Assembly: GCF_010499245.1 (NCBI RefSeq)
Contig: NZ_JAAGOW010000001.1
Coordinates: forward strand, 4,030,001-4,094,000
Direction: 5' to 3'
Source: Variovorax sp. WS11
GTDB lineage: Bacteria; Pseudomonadota; Gammaproteobacteria; Burkholderiales; Burkholderiaceae_C
Length of the DNA: 64,000 nucleotides
Each line of letters starts with the position of its first letter. Within the stretch, counting starts at the first letter, position 1. Of the stretch, positions 7,625 to 17,172 are shown piece by piece. The translations under genes and the position numbers were made by a program. Below the pieces are notes generated by a model that worked only from the letters and a program-made list of their open reading frames with translations, did not search any database and was not told where the DNA came from.

Positions 7625-9748
7625 AACAACAATTGGGTCGGAGAATTGACTTCCAGCTTTTCCGGGCGGCGAAAGGCCGCATCGCTTTTGGCAGGGTACA
7701 TGGCCATTACCGCTTCATCGACGGTGTTTGCGCAAACGAGCAGCGGCGGCGCTCTGCCCGAGGTGCGCGTCGATGCGAACGCGGAGAAAGAGACCGCCAC
7801 CACCCCGGTGATCGGCTACCGTGCCAAGAACGCCGCCACCGCGACCAAGACCGACACCCCGCTGGCGGAGACGCCGCAGGCGGTAACGGTGGTCACGCGC
7901 GACCAGATCGTCGACCAGGGCGCCACCAACCTGCAGGACGCGCTCAACTACGCGGCCGGCGTTCGCTCCGACGCCTACGGCCTCGATGCGCGCACCGACT
8001 CGGTCCGCGTGCGCGGCGCCTATCCCGACGTCTACCTCGACGGCCTGCGCCAGGCCTACGGCTACTACACCAGCACCACCCGCACCGAGCCCTACACGCT
8101 GGAGCGCCTCGAAGTGCTGCGCGGGCCCTCGGGCATGCTGTTCGGGTCGGGCACCGCGGCCGGCATCGTCAACATGGTGAGCAAGCGGCCGCTGCAGGAG
8201 GCCCAGCGTGAAGTGGGCGTGCAGCTGGGCAGCTGGAACCGCCGCCAGCTCCAGGCCGACCTGACCGGCCCGCTGACGGCCGACGGCCAGTGGTCGTACC
8301 GCCTGATCGCGGTCGCGCGCGAGGCCGATACCCAGGTCGACTTCGTGCCGGACGACCGCCGGCTTATCGCGCCCTCGCTGACCTGGCGCCCGAATGCGGC
8401 CACCTCGCTCACGCTGCAAGGCCTCTACCAGAAGGACAAGAGCGGCACGACCTCGCAGTTCTTCCCGTGGGAGGGCACGATCCTGCCGAACCCGAACGGC
8501 CGCCTGCCGACCCGCCGCTTCATCGGCGAGCCCGGCGACCATTACGACAGCGAGCGCAAGACCTTCGGCTGGCTGTTCGAGCACAAGTTCAACGAGAACT
8601 TCACCTTCCGCCAGAACTTCCGCCACTCGGAGAACGAGAACGACAACAGCTACCACTACGGCGATTCCTTCTCGATCGCCGGCGGCTGGGGCGCTGACCC
8701 GATCTTCAAGCGCCGCATCGGCCGCTTCCTCGACAGCTACCTCACGCGCAACCGCATCGACACGCTGGACAACCATCTCGAAAGCCATTTCGCCACCGGC
8801 GCGCTGAAGCACACGCTGCTGATCGGCGCCGACTACTCGCACCAGCGCGAGAACGTCTGGGGCGCCACCACCTACAGCGAGATCGACGCCTATGCACCGC
8901 TGTACGGCAACAGGGTCGAGCCCGAGCGCGTGGCGTTCCCCCGTACCAAGCAGCGCGCGACCGGCGTCTACATTCAGGACCAGATCAAGCTGGACCGCTG
9001 GAACTTCATCGCCGGCCTGCGGCGCGACCGTGTGGTCTCGGGCGCCGAGGGCGGCGAGGACGCCACGAACAGCGCGACCAGCAAGCGTTTCGGCGTGCTC
9101 TACGCCTTCCCCTCCGGCTGGTCGCCTTACGTCAGCTACGCCGAATCCTTCACGCCCCAGTCGCCGCAGCAAGGACAGGTGTTCAGGCCCCTGCAAGGCG
9201 AGCAGTGGGAGGTCGGCGTGAAGTACGAGCCGGTCGGGCGCAGCATGGCATTCAGCGCCGCCGCGTACGACCTGCGCGAGAAGAATCAGATCGCACAGCC
9301 GATCCCCAACGTCTATACGCAGCTCGGCCAGACCAAGACCCGCGGCCTCGAGCTCGAGGCCAGGGGCTCGATCACGCCCAACCTCGACGTGACGGCGCAC
9401 TACAACTACACCGACCTCGACCCGCAGATCGAAGGCCTGCCGCGCCACCAGGCCGCGGTGTGGACCAAGTACCGCTTCGCGATCGCAGGCGTGCCGGGCT
9501 TCTCGGCCGGCGCGGGCGTGCGCTACATGGGCTCCTTCCGCGACGTGTCCTTCGGCGGCTACGGCCCCCGCATCCCCAGCGTGACGCTGCTGGACCTGGT
9601 GTTCGCCTACGAGACCGCGAAGTGGCGCTATGCGCTCAACATCAACAACGCGACGGACAAGGAGTATTTCAGCACCTGCCTCGCGCGCGGCGACTGCTGG
9701 TGGGGCACGCGCCGCAACGTCGTGGCCAGCGCCACCTACCGCTTCTAG
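7610..9748 (+). CDS. TonB-dependent siderophore receptor (FhuA/FoxA type)
   Basis: A 712-residue outer-membrane receptor. A signal peptide (hydrophobic core ending SSTVFAQ near residue 42) is followed by a plug domain beginning around TDTPLAETPQAVTVVTRDQI, with LEVLRGPSGMLFGSGTAAG in the plug, and a 22-strand barrel ending in ASATYRF with the C-terminal Phe of the family. It imports a ferric siderophore with energy from TonB-ExbBD. Start choice is uncertain: ATG 7610 falls inside the apparent -10/Fur box, so translation may begin at TTG 7646 or, less likely, ATG 7699. The first alternative still leaves a good signal peptide. A PepSY membrane protein follows after 18 nt, an arrangement usual for siderophore uptake units. 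Confidence 0.9.
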   Translation: MRITLNNNWVGELTSSFSGRRKAASLLAGYMAITASSTVFAQTSSGGALPEVRVDANAEKETATTPVIGYRAKNAATATKTDTPLAETPQAVTVVTRDQIVDQGATNLQDALNYAAGVRSDAYGLDARTDSVRVRGAYPDVYLDGLRQAYGYYTSTTRTEPYTLERLEVLRGPSGMLFGSGTAAGIVNMVSKRPLQEAQREVGVQLGSWNRRQLQADLTGPLTADGQWSYRLIAVAREADTQVDFVPDDRRLIAPSLTWRPNAATSLTLQGLYQKDKSGTTSQFFPWEGTILPNPNGRLPTRRFIGEPGDHYDSERKTFGWLFEHKFNENFTFRQNFRHSENENDNSYHYGDSFSIAGGWGADPIFKRRIGRFLDSYLTRNRIDTLDNHLESHFATGALKHTLLIGADYSHQRENVWGATTYSEIDAYAPLYGNRVEPERVAFPRTKQRATGVYIQDQIKLDRWNFIAGLRRDRVVSGAEGGEDATNSATSKRFGVLYAFPSGWSPYVSYAESFTPQSPQQGQVFRPLQGEQWEVGVKYEPVGRSMAFSAAAYDLREKNQIAQPIPNVYTQLGQTKTRGLELEARGSITPNLDVTAHYNYTDLDPQIEGLPRHQAAVWTKYRFAIAGVPGFSAGAGVRYMGSFRDVSFGGYGPRIPSVTLLDLVFAYETAKWRYALNINNATDKEYFSTCLARGDCWWGTRRNVVASATYRF

Positions 9749-9766
9749 ACCCGAGGAATCCCCGCG

Positions 9767-10957
9767 ATGAGCAACAGCCGAAGAATCAAGGCCTGGGCCT
9801 GGGTGCACAAGTGGAGCAGTCTGATCTGCACGGTCTTCATGCTGCTGCTGTGCATCACCGGGCTGCCGCTGATCTTCCACCACGAGATCGGCCACCTGCT
9901 GGGCACCGAGGTCGACGCGCCGAAGATGCCGGCCGGCACGCCGCGCGCCAGCCTCGACCGCGTGATCGCGACGGCGCATGCGCTGCATCCCGAGCGCGTG
10001 GTGCAGTTCGTGTCGCAGCCCGAGGACGACGACGGCCTCTGGTTCGTCACCCTCACGCCCACGCCGGCGCCCACCGACGACTTCAAGTCGGTGGCGGTCG
10101 ACGCGCGCACCGGCCAGGTGCTGGCGCAGCCCAAGTTCGACGAGGGCTTCATGTGGGTGATGCTCAAGCTGCACGTGGACCTGTTCGCCGGCCTGCCCGG
10201 CAAGCTGTTCCTGGGCTTCATGGGCCTGCTGCTGCTGGTGGCCATCGTCAGCGGTGTGGTGCTCTACGCGCCCTTCATGCGCAAGCTGGACTTCGGCACC
10301 GTGCGGCGCGAGCGCCGGCCGCGCCTCAAGTGGCTGGACCTGCACAACCTGCTGGGCATCGTGACCTTGGTGTGGGCCTTCACGGTGGGCGCCACCGGCA
10401 TGATCAACACCTGGGCCGACCTGGTGATCAAGTATTGGCAGTACGACCAGCTGAGCGCGCTGCTTGCTCCCTACAAGGGCCAGCCCGAGACGCCGAAGGC
10501 CGAGCGCGGCTCGGTGCAGCGCTCGCTCGATGTTGCGCTCGAGCGCGCGCCGGGGATGAAGGTCAGCTTCATCGCCTTCCCGGGCACGGCCTTCTCGAGC
10601 CCGCACCACAACACGGTCTTCCTGCGCGGCAACGAGCCTTTCACCTCGCGCCTGCTGCAGCCGGTGCTGGTCGATGCCAAGACTGCCCAGGTGACTGCCA
10701 GTCCGCAACTGCCCTGGTATCTCACGGCCCTGCTGGTCTCGCAGCCGCTGCACTTCGGCGACTACGGCGGCATGCCGATGCAGATCCTCTGGGCGCTGCT
10801 GGACATCGCCACCATCATCGTGCTGGGCAGCGGCCTCTACTTGTGGCTCAAGCGCGGCAAGGCCGTGCCTGCCGCGGCGCCAGGGGAAGCTTCCGCCAAG
10901 GGCGCGCCGGCGGCGCCGATCGCGCGGCCGGCCGTGACCGCCAAGGCGGGGTCATGA
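9767..10957 (+). CDS. PepSY-associated transmembrane protein (siderophore-iron reductase type)
   Basis: A 396-residue inner-membrane protein with four hydrophobic segments: near 18-38 (SLICTVFMLLLCITGLPLIF), 143-165, 190-215 and 335-355. Two periplasmic PepSY regions lie between them. Conserved features include KWSSL at the first membrane entry, HVDLFAGLPGKLFLG, and DLHNLLGI before the third helix. Homologues downstream of TonB receptors are thought to reduce or release iron from siderophores in the periplasm; that role here is inferred from position. The tail (after residue 360) is Ala/Pro-rich and probably unstructured. Its stop overlaps the next start by 4 nt. Confidence 0.85.
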   Translation: MSNSRRIKAWAWVHKWSSLICTVFMLLLCITGLPLIFHHEIGHLLGTEVDAPKMPAGTPRASLDRVIATAHALHPERVVQFVSQPEDDDGLWFVTLTPTPAPTDDFKSVAVDARTGQVLAQPKFDEGFMWVMLKLHVDLFAGLPGKLFLGFMGLLLLVAIVSGVVLYAPFMRKLDFGTVRRERRPRLKWLDLHNLLGIVTLVWAFTVGATGMINTWADLVIKYWQYDQLSALLAPYKGQPETPKAERGSVQRSLDVALERAPGMKVSFIAFPGTAFSSPHHNTVFLRGNEPFTSRLLQPVLVDAKTAQVTASPQLPWYLTALLVSQPLHFGDYGGMPMQILWALLDIATIIVLGSGLYLWLKRGKAVPAAAPGEASAKGAPAAPIARPAVTAKAGS

Positions 10958-11148
10958 CGAAGGTGCGCCATTCTTTCTGGCACCTGTGGGGCTGGCCGAT
11001 CGTGCTGGGTGTGCTCACCTCCGTCGGACTGGTGTCGGCGCTGTTCAGCGACGGCGGCCTGGGCGATGCGGTGGCCTGGGTCGCGCTCGGCATCCCCACG
11101 GTGATTGGCTTCTGGTACGGCTGGCGGCGCGTGCCGAGGCGTTCCTAG
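10954..11148 (+). CDS. Small two-helix membrane protein (64 aa)
   Basis: A 64-residue protein with two predicted membrane helices (WGWPIVLGVLTSVGLVSALF near 12-31 and AVAWVALGIPTVIGFWYGW near 39-57) and a basic C-terminus (RRVPRRS). It starts at ATG 10954, overlapping the PepSY gene stop as ATGA, so translation is coupled to the PepSY protein. I do not recognise a named family. The context suggests an accessory subunit of the iron-siderophore unit. A 7-bp hairpin follows the stop. Confidence 0.7.
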   Translation: MTKVRHSFWHLWGWPIVLGVLTSVGLVSALFSDGGLGDAVAWVALGIPTVIGFWYGWRRVPRRS

Positions 11149-11153
11149 TTTCA

Positions 11154-11172
11154 ATGGCGCGCCCTGCGCCAT
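11154..11172 (+). terminator. Hairpin after the siderophore operon (weak terminator)
   Basis: ATGGCGC (11154-11160), loop GCCCT, GCGCCAT (11166-11172): a perfect 7-bp stem 5 nt after the 64-aa gene stop. No T-run follows (AGGGTCTT), so this is at best a weak intrinsic terminator or an mRNA-stabilising hairpin. Confidence 0.35.
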
Positions 11173-11222
11173 AGGGTCTTGCCCGCCGCGGCGGGTCAGC
11201 GGGTGGCCGCAGAATCGCCGCG

Positions 11223-13340
11223 ATGAAATCCCGCCTCGCCACGGCCGGCCTGCTCGCCGCCGCTTCCTGCGCCGCCCCTGCGCAGGACGCCCCATCCGCG
11301 CCCACGTTGCGGGAGGTCACCGTTTCCACCCCGCGTGGCGAAATTCGGCCTTTCGACGTGCCGGGTTCGGTCGACCGGGTCGAGGGCAGCGAAATGCGCG
11401 ATGCGCGCCTGGGTGTGAACCTCTCCGAGAGCCTGGGCTCGGTGCCGGGGCTGCAGGTCCAGAACCGCCAGAACTATGCGCAGGACCTGCAGCTGTCCAT
11501 CCGCGGCTTCGGCGCGCGCTCCACCTTCGGCGTGCGTGGCGTGCGCCTGTACGTGGACGGCATCCCGGCCACGCTGCCCGATGGCCAGGGCCAGACTTCC
11601 AACATCGACATCGGCTCGGCCGACCGCGTCGAGATCCTGCGCGGGCCTTTCTCGGCGCTCTACGGCAATTCCTCGGGCGGCGTGGTGCAGGTCTTCACCG
11701 AGGACGGCGAGGGGCCGCCGACCCTGGGCTTCTCGGGGGCCGGCGGCAGCTTCGGCACCTGGCGCGTCGGCAGCAAGCTCGGCGGCTCCGCCGGCGCCGT
11801 CGACTACACCCTGAGCGCCAGCCGCTTCCACACCGACGGCTGGCGCGAGCACAGCGCGGCGGACCGCGAGATCCAGAACGGCAAGCTGGGCTTCCGGCTG
11901 GACGACGGCAGCAAGCTCACGCTCGTCTTCAACAGCGTGCATGTCTACGCCCAGGATCCGCTGGGGCTGTCGGTGCAGCAGTACGCCATCAACCCGCGGG
12001 GCGCCGACCTGGCGACGCAGTTCGACACGCGCAAGACGGTGGACCAGCAGCAGCTCGGCCTCAGCTACGAGCGCCGCATCGATGCGACCAACACGCTGCG
12101 CCTGATGGTCTACGGCGGCCAGCGCAGCACCGTGCAGTTCCAGTCCATCCCGCCCTCGGCGCAACTGAACCCGCTGCATGCCGGCGGGGTGATCGACCTG
12201 GCGCGCGATTACGGCGGCGTGGACCTGCGCTGGAGCGCGAAGCTGCAGTTGGCCGACCGGCCCTTCGACCTGGTCGCCGGCCTGGCCTACGACAACCTGC
12301 GCGAAGAGCGCCGCGGCTTCGAGAACTTCTTCGGCCGGGCCGCCGCGCCGCTGGCCCTGGGCGTGCAGGGCCGGCTGCGCCGCGACGAGCGCAACGAAGT
12401 GCGCAATCTCGATCCCTATGTGCAGGGCAGCTGGCGCTTTGCCGACGCATGGACGCTGGAAGCCGGCCTGCGCCGCAGCAACGTGCGCTTTTCTTCGCAC
12501 GACCTCTACATCGGAGGCCCCAACCGCGACGACAGCGGCAGCGCGCGCTACGGCAAGACCCTGCCGGTGGCCTCGCTGCGCTACCAGGCCACGTCCGACC
12601 TGGCGCTCTACGCTTCGGCCGGGCGCGGCTTCGAGACGCCCACGCTCAACGAGCTGTCCTACCGGCCCGACGGCATCGGCGGGCTCAACTTCGGACTGCA
12701 GCCTTCGGTTAACACCAGCGTCGAGGTCGGCGCCAAGGCGCGCCTGGCGGGCGGCCTGCTCACCGCGGCCCTGTTCCAAACCCGCACGCGCGACGAGATC
12801 GTGACCAACACCAACGTCGGCGGCCGTTCCACCTTCCAGAACGCCGGCCGCACGAAGCGCGACGGCTTCGAGCTTGCCTGGCAGCACGAGACCGCCGATC
12901 ACTGGCGCACGCAGCTGGCCTACACCTGGCTCGACGCGCGCTACCGCGATGCCTTCTGCTCGCCTTCGCCCTGCGGCACGGGCAGCACGGTGGCGGCGGG
13001 CAACCGCATCCCCGGCATTGCCGAGCACGCGCTCTACGCCTCCTTCGGCTGGGTGCCGCCCGAGGGCTGGCGCGCCGGCGCCGAGCTGCGCGCGCTCGGC
13101 CACATCGAAGCCAACGACCGCAACACCGCCGGCGCGCCGGGCTATGCGGTGGCGGCGCTTTACGCGGGCTACGTCAAGCGCTGGGCGCAATGGGACTTCA
13201 ATGCCTTCCTGCGCGTGGACAACCTGTTCGACCGGCGCTACATCGGCTCGGTGATCGTCAACGAGGGCAATGCGCGCTACTTCGAGCCCGCCCCGGGGCG
13301 CAGCTGGACGCTCGGCATGGGAGCGGCGTATCGTTTCTGA
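11223..13340 (+). CDS. pqqU: TonB-dependent receptor resembling PqqU (YncD)
   Basis: A 705-residue outer-membrane receptor with a signal peptide (cleavage near PAQ, residues 19-21), plug and barrel ending in GAAYRF. Many stretches closely resemble what I recall of E. coli YncD: VPGLQVQNRQNYAQDLQLSI, VDGIPATLPDGQGQTSNID, GRGFETPTLNELSYRPDG, and VDNLFDRRYIGSVIVNEGN near the end. YncD/PqqU takes up pyrroloquinoline quinone, so PQQ scavenging is the best prediction; the exact substrate is not proven by sequence. The gene stands alone, 74 nt after the small membrane protein, with a phosphoribosyltransferase 28 nt downstream. No Fur box is evident before it. Confidence 0.85.
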   Translation: MKSRLATAGLLAAASCAAPAQDAPSAPTLREVTVSTPRGEIRPFDVPGSVDRVEGSEMRDARLGVNLSESLGSVPGLQVQNRQNYAQDLQLSIRGFGARSTFGVRGVRLYVDGIPATLPDGQGQTSNIDIGSADRVEILRGPFSALYGNSSGGVVQVFTEDGEGPPTLGFSGAGGSFGTWRVGSKLGGSAGAVDYTLSASRFHTDGWREHSAADREIQNGKLGFRLDDGSKLTLVFNSVHVYAQDPLGLSVQQYAINPRGADLATQFDTRKTVDQQQLGLSYERRIDATNTLRLMVYGGQRSTVQFQSIPPSAQLNPLHAGGVIDLARDYGGVDLRWSAKLQLADRPFDLVAGLAYDNLREERRGFENFFGRAAAPLALGVQGRLRRDERNEVRNLDPYVQGSWRFADAWTLEAGLRRSNVRFSSHDLYIGGPNRDDSGSARYGKTLPVASLRYQATSDLALYASAGRGFETPTLNELSYRPDGIGGLNFGLQPSVNTSVEVGAKARLAGGLLTAALFQTRTRDEIVTNTNVGGRSTFQNAGRTKRDGFELAWQHETADHWRTQLAYTWLDARYRDAFCSPSPCGTGSTVAAGNRIPGIAEHALYASFGWVPPEGWRAGAELRALGHIEANDRNTAGAPGYAVAALYAGYVKRWAQWDFNAFLRVDNLFDRRYIGSVIVNEGNARYFEPAPGRSWTLGMGAAYRF

Positions 13341-13368
13341 GTTGCGACTGCCACGACGAGGAGCGCAA

Positions 13369-14022
13369 ATGGCTCAGGTGGAATTCAGGGATCGACACGA
13401 TGCGGGCCGGGTGCTCGCGAAGGCGCTGGCGGCCTGGCGCGGCCGGCCCGAGGTGGTGGTGCTGGCGCTGCCGCGCGGTGGCGTGCCGGTGGCCTGGGAG
13501 GTCGCCCAGGCCTTGGAGGCACCGCTCGACGTGCTGGTGGTGCGCAAGCTCGGCTTCCCCGGCCAGGAGGAACTCGCGATGGGCGCGATCGGGCCCGGCG
13601 GCGTGCGCGTGATGTCCGATATCCCGCGCATGTGGCCCGTGTCCGACGCCGAAGTGGAGAAGGTGGTCCAACGCGAGCAGGACGAGCTGGCGCGCCGCGA
13701 GCGGCTCTACCGCGGCGAGCGCGCCCCGCTGGCGCTGGCCGGGCGCATTGCCATCCTGGTCGACGACGGCCTCGCCACCGGCGCCAGCATGCATGCGGCC
13801 GCGCTCGCGGTGCGCGCGATGCAGCCGCAGCGGATCGTGGTGGCGGTCCCCGTCGGCTCGAGGGAGGCCGTGCAGCTGCTGAACACGGTGGCCGACGAGG
13901 TGGTCTGCGTCCACTTGCCCGAGCCCTTCCGTGCGGTCGGCCTCTGGTACGAGGACTTCGGGCAGACCAGCGACGAAGAGGTGCGCGGGCTGCTGCAGGG
14001 CGAGGGCGCCCAGCCCGATTGA
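13369..14022 (+). CDS. Phosphoribosyltransferase-fold protein
   Basis: A 217-residue type I phosphoribosyltransferase. The PRPP-binding loop VDDGLATGAS is at residues 131-140, preceded by the hydrophobic strand AGRIAIL. Two other features mark the stand-alone 'predicted phosphoribosyltransferase' group rather than a purine or pyrimidine enzyme: LPRGGVPVAWEVA near 34-46 and VRKLGFPGQEELAMGAI near 58-73. The nucleobase or other substrate is unknown. ATG 13369 follows GAGGAG at 13358-13363. It is convergent with metK, 10 nt away. Confidence 0.85.
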   Translation: MAQVEFRDRHDAGRVLAKALAAWRGRPEVVVLALPRGGVPVAWEVAQALEAPLDVLVVRKLGFPGQEELAMGAIGPGGVRVMSDIPRMWPVSDAEVEKVVQREQDELARRERLYRGERAPLALAGRIAILVDDGLATGASMHAAALAVRAMQPQRIVVAVPVGSREAVQLLNTVADEVVCVHLPEPFRAVGLWYEDFGQTSDEEVRGLLQGEGAQPD

Positions 14023-14032
14023 AGGGGTGGGC

Positions 14033-15214
<1,182 letters not shown>

Positions 15215-15397
15215 GTTGATGAAACTCCAAGCAGTTGAATAGGCGCGTTGCCAATCCATTTGGAGTGCGGCGAACGCTTTAGCAGTGATGTTTAACGTCG
15301 CCCTGCAAGTAGTTCCATAACTCAGCGACAATTTCGATTGTATTCGAGCCGCGCGATAGCCCGCGTGCGCGTCCTGGTATTCACCCCCTCCAACCGG

Positions 15398-16291
15398 ATG
15401 ATCCTTCTGTTTCGATTGCTCGCCCATGTGCCGCTGCGCTGGATGCATGCCGCCGGCCGCTGCCTGGGCTGGCTGGTGTGGTGGGGCTCGCCCACCTATC
15501 GCCAGCGCTTCAAGGACAACGCCGAGGGCGCCGGCTTCACGCCCGCGCAGTACCGCCCGGCCATCGGCGCCGCCGGCGCCATGGCGGCCGAGCTGCCCTG
15601 GCTGTGGGCCCGGCCGCAGGGCGAGAGCGTGCTGCCTCGCATCGTGCGATGGGAGGGTGCGGCCGAACTGGAGGCGGCGCTGGCGGCGCGCAAGGGCGTG
15701 ATCGTCGCCTCGCCGCATGTCGGCTGCTGGGAGATCCTGGGGCAGGCGCTCGGCGAGCGCTTCGTCGACGCCTACGGCCCGATCACGGCCCTGTTCCGGC
15801 CAGCGCGCAAGAAATGGATGGCCGAGCTGATCGGTGCCGGCTCGCGCGAGCGGCGCGGCCTGCAGACGCTGCCCACCAGCGTCGCCGGCGTGCGCGGGTT
15901 GATTCGCACGTTGCGGGCGGGCGGCTACACCGGCATCCTGCCGGACCAGGTCCCGCCGCTGGGGCAGGGCGTCTGGGCGCCCTTCCTCGGCCGGCCGGCC
16001 TACACCATGACCCTGCTGCCTCGTCTGGCGCAGCAAACCGGGGCGCGCGTCTTCTTCGGCGTGTGCGAGCGGCTGCCGCGCGGCGCGGGCTATGCGATCC
16101 GTCTGATGCCTTTCGACGGCACCGCCCTGGGCGACCCGAAGGCCACGCCGGAAGCCGCTGCTGCCGCGATGAATGAGGGCATCGCGGCGCTGATCCGCGC
16201 GCTGCCGGGCCAGTACGTCTGGGACTACGCGCGCTACAAGCAGCCGCGCGGCGAAGCAGCCGCGGTGGCCGAGGCGGAGGCCGCGCGATGA
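15398..16291 (+). CDS. LpxL/HtrB-family lysophospholipid (lipid A) acyltransferase, first copy
   Basis: A 297-residue inner-membrane acyltransferase. It has an N-terminal hydrophobic helix (MILLFRLLAHVPLRWMHAAG) and the catalytic HX4E motif in ASPHVGCWE. Further family motifs are LRAGGYTGILPDQVPP and QYVWDYARYK near the C-terminus. LpxL-type enzymes move a secondary acyl chain from acyl-ACP onto lipid A; acyl-chain and position specificity cannot be read here. ATG 15398 is preferred to the in-frame ATG at 15338, since it gives the usual short N-terminus. It overlaps the second acyltransferase by ATGA. Confidence 0.88.
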   Translation: MILLFRLLAHVPLRWMHAAGRCLGWLVWWGSPTYRQRFKDNAEGAGFTPAQYRPAIGAAGAMAAELPWLWARPQGESVLPRIVRWEGAAELEAALAARKGVIVASPHVGCWEILGQALGERFVDAYGPITALFRPARKKWMAELIGAGSRERRGLQTLPTSVAGVRGLIRTLRAGGYTGILPDQVPPLGQGVWAPFLGRPAYTMTLLPRLAQQTGARVFFGVCERLPRGAGYAIRLMPFDGTALGDPKATPEAAAAAMNEGIAALIRALPGQYVWDYARYKQPRGEAAAVAEAEAAR

Positions 16292-17172
16292 GCGTGTTTT
16301 CCCGTCTCGGCATCGTCTTCATGCGCACCCTGGCCCATGTGCCGCTGCCGCTGGCGCGCGGCTTCGGCACCGCCCTGGGCCACGTGCTGCACGCCGTCGC
16401 CGCGCCGCGCCGGCGCGTGGTCGACGCCAACCTGGCGCTGTGCTTCCCGGACAAGTCGCCGGCCGAGCGGCGGCGCATCGCGCGCGAGACCTTCGTCTAC
16501 GTGGCGCAGTCGTGGCTGGACCGCAGCTGGCTCTGGCATGCGCCCGAAGAAACCGTGGCCGCGCGGCTGCAGGTGAAGGGCTCGCCGGAGGAGATCGACG
16601 AGATCGCCAACGGCAAGGAGCCGATGATCCTCTTCGCGCCGCACTTCTACGGCCTCGATGCGGCGGCCACCGCGCTGACCATGCACACGGCGCGGCCCTC
16701 CACCACCATCTACACCACGCAGCGCGATCCGATGGTGGACGAGTGGATCCGCGAGGGCCGCAAGCGCTTCGGCAACGTGATCACGCTCAACCGGGTCGAC
16801 GGCATCAAGCCGATCATTGCGGGGTTGCGCAAGGGCGGCCTGCTGTACCTGCTGCCCGACATGGACTTCGGCCGCGACCAGACCGTCTTCGTGCCCTTCT
16901 ACGGCGTGCCGGCGGCCACCGTGCCCTCGCTATCGCGCTTCGCCCGGCTGGGGCGGGCCAAGGTGGTGCCGATCGTCTCGAAGCTCACGCCCACCGGCTA
17001 CGAGATCGAGGTGTTGCCGGCCTGGCAGGACTTCCCGACCGAGGACGTGGTGGCCGACACAGCGCTGATGAACCAGCGCCTGCAGGGCTACATCGACACC
17101 ATGCCCTCGCAGTACTACTGGGTGCACCGGCGCTTCAAGACGCGCCCCGAGGGCGCGGCGCCGGTCTACTGA
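16288..17172 (+). CDS. LpxL/HtrB-family lipid A acyltransferase, second copy
   Basis: A 294-residue paralogue of the preceding gene and translationally coupled to it (ATGA at 16288-16291). The catalytic motif is HX4D (APHFYGLD) rather than HX4E, followed by TTIYTTQRDPMVDEWI, the LLPDMDFGRDQTVFVP pocket and QYYWVHRRFKTRP at the end. Tandem copies with different motifs suggest sequential addition of two secondary acyl chains to lipid A (inference). The last 7 nt overlap the convergent hydrolase gene. Confidence 0.9.
   Translation: MSVFSRLGIVFMRTLAHVPLPLARGFGTALGHVLHAVAAPRRRVVDANLALCFPDKSPAERRRIARETFVYVAQSWLDRSWLWHAPEETVAARLQVKGSPEEIDEIANGKEPMILFAPHFYGLDAAATALTMHTARPSTTIYTTQRDPMVDEWIREGRKRFGNVITLNRVDGIKPIIAGLRKGGLLYLLPDMDFGRDQTVFVPFYGVPAATVPSLSRFARLGRAKVVPIVSKLTPTGYEIEVLPAWQDFPTEDVVADTALMNQRLQGYIDTMPSQYYWVHRRFKTRPEGAAPVY

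Noticed and set aside
7715..10753. Very long open frame (about 1000 codons) on the minus strand
   Set aside because: It lies opposite the TonB receptor and PepSY genes, is rich in Arg/Ala/His with no fold pattern, and follows the codon bias of the real genes; a GC-driven antisense shadow.
15215..15337. Possible SAM riboswitch in the metK leader
   Set aside because: I could not match any known SAM-sensing fold; only generic short stems are present. A covariance-model scan would settle it.
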